Assembly (NCBI RefSeq): GCF_000002985.6
Contig: NC_003280.10
Location: 12,148,501-12,212,500 of the forward strand
Length of the DNA: 64,000 nucleotides
Reading direction: 5' to 3'
DNA from: Caenorhabditis elegans
Taxonomy: Eukaryota > Nematoda > Chromadorea > Rhabditida > Rhabditidae
Shown: positions 10,983 to 19,300 of the stretch, piece by piece
Position numbering within the stretch: the first letter of the stretch is position 1
Layout: each line of letters starts with the position of its first letter
Made by a program: the position numbers and the translations under genes
Notes under the pieces: model-generated
Told to the model about the DNA's origin: nothing
Database searches by the model: none
The model's input: only the letters and a program-made list of their open reading frames with translations

Positions 10983-13900
10983 ATGGACACACCCCTCGGA
11001 AGACTGATTAATTTTTTAGTCGAATGGACGAAAAATGTCGTTGAACCGCTGGTGGGTGGACGGATCTTCAATCGATTTGCTGAACTTGATGGAGCCGGGC
11101 TTAGTCATATTTATTACTATATAAGGTTTAAAAAATATTCAAAAAAATTTTTAAAAGGTTACTTGTACAGGTTTCATGAGCACATTGCTCCGAATATTGC
11201 TAAATGGGACAATTTCAATGTCACGACACGGATTCGAATGATGTTCGCCTTGTCTGGTGAAGTGCCTGATGACTTTTTGGCGTTGTAAGTATTATTTTAT
11301 TCTGTTTTACTTTATTTTAAGTTTCAAACTGTATTCATTGTTAGAATTAAGCTCACTGGAACTGTCCAACTCGATGCGAAAAGGAGAATCAGCAAATACG
11401 CTTCGAATGACGGAAACTTGAAGCTGGAAGGATGCCACGGTTGTACTGCGAGATCAAAAAATGAGCGGGGCAAAGATCCTGCCGAAATCACGAGGTTCAT
11501 GAATTTTCTCGTTGAGAAGGCGAAGGTTTCCACTGACCCAATGTTCGCGAGTGTAGTGTTCACAGAATTCAGGAAAAGTGAAGAAGACGGATTAGCGTAC
11601 TCAACATATTGTCGAAAGTGAGAACATTCTTCCTGTTTCTCTTTAACATTTTTGGTTTTAGGTTTTACAACTATCTGGCACCGAGAATGGATCAATTTGT
11701 CAATTACAGTATTGAGGAGCGAGTCCGACTGATGTTCGGTTTGGGTGGAGAAGTTACGGAGGACTTTCTGAAACTGTATGAACATGCTATATTGTAGTGC
11801 TATTTTTTCTACAAACACACAAAACTGGCCTATTCCTACATGATAGTACAGCTTTTTGATCTAAAAATTATATGGACATATAGAAAATAGGTTGTTCTAT
11901 CGGAAAATAACATTATTTTCTGTTGAAATACTTGAAAAAGACATCGAATAGTGTCTGAAAGATTCCGTTAAAAGTTTTTTCGGCAAGCGACAATTTTCAG
12001 GCACTATTCGATGTCTTTTTATAGCTTTTCAACTGAAAATTATCATATTTTCAGATAGAACAACCTGTTTTCTACATGTCCATATAAATTTTAGATCAAA
12101 AAAGTTGGATTATCATGCAGAAATAAGCCATTCTTGTGAGTTTGTCAAAAAAAAAATGCCGCATAGCCCTGCTATATTGTAGAAAATTTCGAATGTTACC
12201 CTAGAATTTGCAGATGTCGAAAGGAAGGAGTCGTTGAGCTTGATAAAAACAATCGAATTTGCGAATATATCTCATATGATGGAACGTTGAAGTTGGGAGC
12301 GGCCCACGGTCTATCGGCTAACATGAAAAGACGTAGTTTATTGATTGCCAAAGACCCTTCCGATCTTCCGAGGCTGATGAATTTTCTCGTTGAAAAGACG
12401 AAGGATGCCACTGAGCCGATGGTATCAATTGCAGAGTTGTCAGAATTCAGGAGACGTGAACGTAGTGAATTGACGGAGCAAGCTTATTATGGAAAGTGAG
12501 CAGCAGACTCTCGCTGCTTCTACAGCACATTTTTTCCCACTTCTACGACTTTAAAGGGGAAGGGGCGCATTTACGAGCGATGGTCTCGACACGCGCGTGG
12601 CGAGACCACGCCGTAATGCGCCCCCTTTAAAGTCGTAGAAGTGGAAAAAAAATGCACTGTATAATAAAATATTCTCTTTAAGATTTCACCGTCAACTGGC
12701 ACCGAAAATGGGTCAAATTGTGAACTACAGTATTGAGGAGCGAGTTCGTGTCATGTTTGGATTTGCTGGCGAAGTCACCGATGATTTTCTGAAACAGTAT
12801 GAACATGCGTTTTTCTTTGAAATCATTTTAAATCAAAATAAATTAATTTCCAGAATTCAAACGATAGGAACTGTTCATCTTGATGAGAAAAAACGAATTT
12901 GCAAGTATGCCACACACGATGGAAAGCTGAAGTTGGAAGGAGATCACAGTCATACGGCGAGAATGCTTAGACGTGGTGCATATTACCGAAGACTTAAGAC
13001 TGGAAGGTTTTTCATTTATTATGAAAAAGCATTTTAATTTTATATTGTTATTTTCGGAAAATCCATCTCGAAATTCTCTGGCATGGAGCATTCCAGATCT
13101 CCAAAAAGAGCACGAATATCTGAAAGAGATGATGATGATGAGTATTTTGGAGTTGTGAACGAAGGTGAATCCCACAATAGAGATGTATCACATCACAACT
13201 TGAATATCGATTATTTGCAAGCCAACAATCAACCAATTCCTGAGGATCTTCCATACGAAATCGACGACGATGAGATGGAGCATGTTGGAGCAGTGAACTA
13301 TGATCCAGAACATAGACACTTTGATTTTGATGATTCCCATATCGGCCATTTGCAAAACGATGAAGAAATGATGAACAATCAATCAATTCCTGAGGATCCT
13401 TCATACAAAAGTGACGAGGTGGAATATAATGGATCTTTGCCAGGACTTCCGAAACCTGAACCGATTGATTTTGATTTTTATCAAATCTATAATAGAGATG
13501 TATCACATAGTTTGAATCTCAATAATTTGCGAGAAAATAAAGAAGTCAGCTGGAATCCGTCAATTTCTGAAATAAAAGTTGATTTTACATTCTTCGAACG
13601 TCAGCAATTCAGTGTACCCACGAATAATGGAGCCACTTCAGCTGAATCAAAGATCATAAGTTTGCATGACTTCCTGAAATCCCTGATCCAATTCATTTGT
13701 TTTCTCGAAAGTTCGGAGCTCACTGAGATCAAGCAGAAAATCAAAGAGTCGATTAGAACTGATAATGATAAGGTAGACAGTACTAATAAAAATAAAAATT
13801 TGAAATTCTATATTTTCAGTTCCTGCAAATCACCGACATTTGTACAGTACTGCAGGCATTTTTCTTCGGAATCAGTCGCAAATTCAGATTAGCCGCGGCC

Positions 13901-14159
13901 GCTTCTAATTCCCCAGCTATGAAGATGAAGGATTTCCTGGTCAAATTCAAGTTATTTCTTCTCGGATTGGATTCCTCCGAGCTTCTAGAGCTTCAGCAGA
14001 AGGTTCAAGAAAATATTGATGAGCAAACGGAATTGGCAGAGAAGGTTTTTAGAAGTCGTCAGAAATTAATTATATTAACAATAAAAATTGCAGGTTCTTC
14101 CGATCAGCGACGTTCGTCAATCTCTCCAAAACCTGCTCTCCACAATTTCTCAATATTAA
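10983..14159 (+). CDS. SPK-family gene 6, three SPK modules
   Basis: Exons 10983-11125, 11171-11284, 11345-11617, 11662-11775, 12214-12495, 12683-12796, 12854-13006, 13097-13772, 13820-14044 and 14094-14159 (TAA) keep phase throughout and give about 719 residues. There are three complete SPK modules in a row (MNFLVEK-type starts at 10983, in the 11345 exon and in the 12214 exon), each with a 114-nt middle exon. Module cores include RVRLMFGLGGEVTEDFL and RVRVMFGFAGEVTDDFL. The acidic linker has SPKRARISERDDDDEYFG and GLPKPEPIDFDFYQ. The C-terminal domain is complete (HDFLKSLIQFICFLESSEL and KDFLVKFKLFLLGLDSSEL). The acceptor expected near 13054 reads TTTTCGG, so I use the in-phase ATTCCAG ending at 13096. 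Two introns contain foldback elements. Confidence 0.8.
11811..12147. repeat. Foldback element in a gene 6 intron
   Basis: Inverted arms of about 130 bases. The left arm includes CTGGCCTATTCCTACATGAT, GGACATATAGAAAATAGG and GACATCGAATAGTG. The right arm carries CACTATTCGATGTC, CTACATGTCCATATAA and AATAAGCCATTCTTG. It is MITE-like, with no coding content. Confidence 0.8.
12525..12653. repeat. Short near-perfect hairpin in a gene 6 intron
   Basis: Arms of about 55 bases: CCACTTCTACGACTTTAAAG with GGGGCGCATTTACG on the left, and the inverted CTTTAAAGTCGTAGAAGTGG with CGTAATGCGCCCC on the right, around a TGGTCTCGACACG core. The low arm divergence suggests a recent insertion. The flanking exons remain in phase. 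Confidence 0.85.
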
Positions 14160-15060
14160 ATTATTTAAATTTTGTTGAATTTTTTGTTGAAAAAACAGGG
14201 TTTTCACCTTGTTTTCTTGTTCTTTTTTGTTTTAATAATATTTAATTTTCATTATTTTAACGCTCTTCTTTTTTTATTCAAGTTTAATTTTACCTTATGA
14301 AATATTTAATTTTTAAAAAAATGTCTTAATAACAGATATTACCTAAATGCAAAATTTTGTAGAATGAGGAGTACTGTAGTTTCAACTGTATTTTTAAAGG
14401 CGCACATTATTTTTTACTGGGTTCCTAAATTTTGTCGTGTCGAGACCGTCAAAACTTACAAAGTTTTGTGCAAAATAAAATTCGGTGAAAATTGAATGTT
14501 CGCATTACAAAACTGGCGTTCTCAAAATTTTCAAAATTATCAGAATTTCCAATATTAAACTGCAGAATTTTTTTGCCTAAGAGATCATAAATTTTTATGA
14601 TTTTTTTCCAATTGAGGAAAAAAGAGCAAATTCGACAATTTTCCGAAAATAAAAATATACGATGCACCATGTTAGACACAGCTGGCAGATGAGAGACGTC
14701 AGAGAAAAAGGGGACGCGTGTCTGCGTCTCTCATAGGCGATAGACAGGCTAGAAGGGTTCTGTTTTGTGATTTTCTTACTGGGGTTCTTTTCAATTTATT
14801 AAAGATTTGTTTAAAAACGTATGCAATTCCTGAAATATTTAAATTTTTCTGAAAAATCGAATTCTTCAAGATTTTTTAGGATTTTATTTGAATTTGTTGA
14901 ATATAAAAATGTGCTTTAGGCATCATATTCAGAAAATGAATAATTTTTTTAAATTATTTATTTATTAGTTTTTTTCTAATTTGTATTGATTTTCTAAATT
15001 AAAAAAAAACCAAGCTACCACATTTTTTATTTTTCAAGAATATACATATTACGCTAACAC
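14160..15060. other. Intergenic spacer after gene 6
   Basis: AT-rich spacer. It holds one arm of the GTCTCGACACGACA-type element (14366-14448) and a GC-richer patch at 14680-14755 with a GTCTGCGTCTCTCA motif, a sequence type common near broadly expressed worm genes (recollection). I see no gene. Confidence 0.5.
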
Positions 15061-15346
15061 AAAATTCTGAAAATGCGTATTGCACAACATATTTGACGCG
15101 CAAAATATCTCGTAGCGAAAACTACAGTAATTCTTTATAAAGCTACTGTAGCGTGTTTGTGTCGATTTACGGGCTAGAATGGATATTTAAATTTATTTAT
15201 TTCTCGATAAAATATGAAAATTAAGCTAAAATTTAGAAAATAATGCCGAGAAACGAAAATAAATAAAGTATTACTGTAGTTTTCGCTACGAGATATTTTG
15301 CGCGTCAAATATGTTGTGCAATACGCATTCTCAGAATTTTGTGTTC
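15061..15346. repeat. Palindromic element, GACGCGCAAAATATCTCG family, copy 1
   Basis: The left arm runs from TTCTGAAAATGCGTATTGC through GACGCGCAAAATATCTCG and ACTACAGTAATTC. The right arm is its inverse, ending ATACGCATTCTCAGAATTTT. Further copies lie at 18251-18507, 18716-18959, 38633-38969, 39481-39790 and 51545-51880. Confidence 0.9.
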
Positions 15347-15402
15347 CTCTAAATATGTTCTGATTTTTAAAAATTTCCCTACATTTTTATTCTTCGGCTA
15401 TT

Positions 15403-16318
15403 AGGTCTCCAAATAAGTTCCGGGTCAAAAATCATAACTTCTTTCGCCTTTTATCGATTTTTTTGAAACTGTGGGAATTTATGTTATCAACTATGATCTT
15501 TCATTTTGATATGGTCACAAAAAATTTTGACCACCCGGAGTGCCCTAACTCGAAGCCAATTTTTTCAAGCATTTTTCTGATCTCGCTTCTTTGCAGCTTT
15601 GAATTGAGGTTTATGTGCGGACTTTGCTTTGTTTAGAATACATTGTAAGAAAACAAAAAAAGTTTGGAAAAAAATCCGTCCAAAAATTTTTTTTTGGTCG
15701 GTGGTCAAAAAATTTTTTATTTTTTTTCAAAACTTTTTTTTTCGAAAATTCTTGATTTTTTATACAAAAATGATGTAGTCATGTGTGAACTATTTTTACA
15801 AATACAAAACATTTTAACTAAGTTCGTCACACTCAAATGATAATAGAAAACATAATTTTTTCGAAGAATTTTTGAGTTTTTTGAGTATTTCTCGAGATCC
15901 AAATTTCAAACTCAAATGTTTTGTATGTATAAAAACCGTTTACACATGGTTACATCATTTTTATACTAAAAATCAAAAACTTTCGAAAAAAATTTTTTTT
16001 GAAGTTTTTTTGACGACCGACCAAAAAAAATTTTTTGGACGGATTTTTTTCCAAACTTTTGTTGATTTCTTACGATGTATTCTAAACAAAGTAAAATCCG
16101 CACACAAACCTTAGTTCAAAGCTGCAAAGAAGCGAGATCAGAAAAATGCCTGAAAAATATGGCTTCGAGTTAGGGCACTCCGGGTGGTCAAAAAATTTTG
16201 TGACCATTTCAAAATGAAAGGTCATAGTTGATAACATAAATTCCCAAAGTTTCAAAAAAATCTATAAAAGGCAAAAAAAGTTATGATTTTTGACCCGGAA
16301 CTTATTTGGAGACCTAAT
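15403..16318. repeat. Long palindrome of about 0.9 kb upstream of gene 7
   Basis: The left end is GGTCTCCAAATAAGTTCCGG. The right end is its inverse, CCGGAACTTATTTGGAGACC. The arms match over several hundred bases with small differences (for example CCACCCGGAGTGCCCTAACT against AGTTAGGGCACTCCGGGTGG). The right end stops about 30 bases from the gene 7 start codon. The arms are asymmetric in indels, so this is an old or homogenised foldback and not a clean recent insertion. Confidence 0.9.
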
Positions 16319-16346
16319 ATTTTCTGAAATTCTTGCAGACTTCACA

Positions 16347-19300
16347 ATGAACGCTGACACTGCCGATGAGGAAATCACGAAACTTTTAGAATTTCTCATT
16401 GAACAGACGAAAGATGCATTTGAGCCGATGAGAGCGTTGGCGGTTTTTGAATCATTCGGTCAACTTGAAGAGGATCCGTTAGACCGGAAAACCTATCATT
16501 ATAGGTGAATAAACTGGGCTGAAAATTGTTTTTTGCGAAAGAAGAAATATTTTCAAAAAAAAAAAGAAAAGAAATAATAGTAATTTTCTTTTAAAAAAAT
16601 GACACCTAGAATTGTAACTTACCAACAAAAAAAAATCATTTTTCGCTATTCTAGTTTATTTGGCAAATATGTTTTTCTTAAAAAATATTAAAAATACGAA
16701 AAAAATTCGATTTTGTTTTCTTCAAAAGTTAGACGTTTTTTTCAAAATATAATAATTAATTAAGGTTTCATCAGAAGATTGCTCCGAATATGGATTCATG
16801 GAACAATTATAGTATCGAATCGAGAATTCGATTGATGTTCGCATTGGCTGGAAGAGTTCGGGATAATTTTCTAGAGAGGTGAAAAAAAATTATTTTGAAC
16901 TTTTTTAATTTAAAAACACCTCAAAAGAGGTTTTTTTCAATAATTGAAAGAAAAAAATTCAAAAAAACCACATTTTGCAACAAAAATTGAATTTTTCGTC
17001 GAAATTGAAAAAAAAAATGTCTATAAAAATTAATTCAAAATTTTCTGGAAAAAAGTAAATGAAATAATTTTTTGCAATTATTTTATAACAAAAATTCAGT
17101 ATAATAATTTTTTTGTGTGCTCCTGATCCTGAATATCAATGTGAAAAAATTCCAAAAAATTTCCCTGATTTTATATTAATTTTTTTTAATCCGAAAATTT
17201 ATTGATTTGTTAAATTCAAGCGACAAATTTTGACTGATAACCGTGCCGCAGGTGTGTGGATTTACGAGATTAAGATTTTTAATCCATTTTTATTTAATTT
17301 TCATACCTATTTTCCCGATTTTTATCTTTTTTTCGTTGTTTTACATTGAAAATCTTCGATTTCTATTAATTTATAAATTTTTATTAATGAAAATCACAAG
17401 AATTTCAATGTAAAACGACGAAAAAACGAGAAAAATTGGAGAAATTGGTATGAAAATTAAATAAAAATGAATTAAAAATATTAATCTCGTAAATTCACAC
17501 AACTGCCGCACAGTTATCAGACAGAATTTGTCGTTTGAATTTAACAAACCAATGGATTTTCGGATTTTAAAAAATTAATTAAAAATCTGGGAAATTTTTT
17601 TGGAGCTTCAGAAATTCATTTCAAAATGTGCTTCCAGAATGCAAATTTTCAGGCAAATAAATTAGGAAAAAATTTTTTTTCAATTATTTCCAATTTTCAG
17701 CATCCAATCACAAGGAACCGTCGAACTTGATGAGAAAAATCGAATTTGCGAATATATCTCAAATGATGGAACATTGACGTTAAAAGGAGATCACAGTGAT
17801 TCTGCAAGATGGGCTAGAAGAATCACTTCCACCACGAACCCCACAAAATCCGCTGCTTTTGCCGAAAAATTCATGAATTTCTTGGTCGAAAAAACCAAAA
17901 ATGTCGTTGAGCCCGTTTCGGTTGGTGGAATTTATGAGGAATTCAGTCAAATTGATGGTTTTGGACTTTCGCCAGCCGCCTATCGTACCAGGTGAGACAC
18001 CAGAGATCAAGGGATTTTATGGGGTTATTCATGTGATGACGAAAAATGAAAAAAATGTAAATTTTTATAAATTTTTCCTCTATGTGTAGAAAAATATTTT
18101 TTTTAAATATGCATTTTTCTACACATGTGAATAGGGAAAAATGCATAAAAATACATTTTTGCATTTTTCGTCAACACATGAATAACACCCCAATATTTCG
18201 AAAATTTCGAATTCCAATATTTTTTGAAACAAAAACGAAATATTATACTACATTCTAAAAATGCGTATTGCACAACATATTTGACGCGCAAAATATTTCG
18301 TAGCGAAAACTACAGCAGTATCTCTTTAAAAGACTACTGTAGAGCTTTGTGTCGATTTACGGGATCTCGATTTTCGATTATAATTGAATTTCGTAAATCG
18401 ACACAAACGCTACAGTAGTCATTTAAACAGATACTGTAGTTTTCGCTATGAGATATTTTGCGCGTCAAATATGTTGTGCAATACGCATTCTCAGAATTTT
18501 GTGTTCTCGTAATACATTTTTTAAAAAAAGAAATTCGCTTTTTTTAGGATTTTCTAAAATTAAAAAAAAATCAATCAATTTTTCTTCCAGATTCCACATA
18601 AATATTGTGCCGGAGATCAATGAATGGAACAGCTACAGTATCGAAGAACGAATTCGATTGTTAATGGCGTTAGGTGCACTGGTACCGGAAGATTTTCTAG
18701 AGAGGTATTAGGAAATTCGGAGAATGCGTATTGCACAACATATTTGACGCGCAAAATATCTCGTAGCGAAAACTACAGTAATTCTTTAGATGACTACTGT
18801 AGCGCTTGTGTCGATTTACGGGCTCGTTTTTCGCCACTTTTGTGTGCTTTTTAATTATATCAATTTATAAACGGTTTCCGTAAATCGACACAGTAGTCAT
18901 TTAAAGAATTACTGTAGTTTTCGCTACGAGATATTTTTCAAATATGTTGTGCAATACTTGATCACCTAAATTTGACATCTTATCATCTGAAAAGGTGTCG
19001 TTTTTATAGGTGAAGTACCGAAATCTGGAAAATATTTTAAAATTGGAAATTTTCTAGAAAAAAAATACGTGGCCGTGGAAAATATCAGAAAACTCGGCCA
19101 CCGACTTTTTTCCAAAATTTTTCTTTTTTTTTTAAATATTATATGGAATTTTCTTTAACACAACATTATTGAGTTAATTTCCAGAATTGAAGCGGAAGGA
19201 ACTGTAGATCTTGATGAAAAGGGAAGAATTCTCAAATATAGCTCAAATGATGGAAATTTGAATCTCGACAAACGTAATATTGCAACAGCAAATAGAAGAA

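Noticed and set aside
13048..13506. Minus-strand frames opposite the acidic linkers of the array genes (also 7065-7416)
   Set aside because: They mirror GAT/GAA-rich linker codons, are repeated at each paralogue and have no independent signals.
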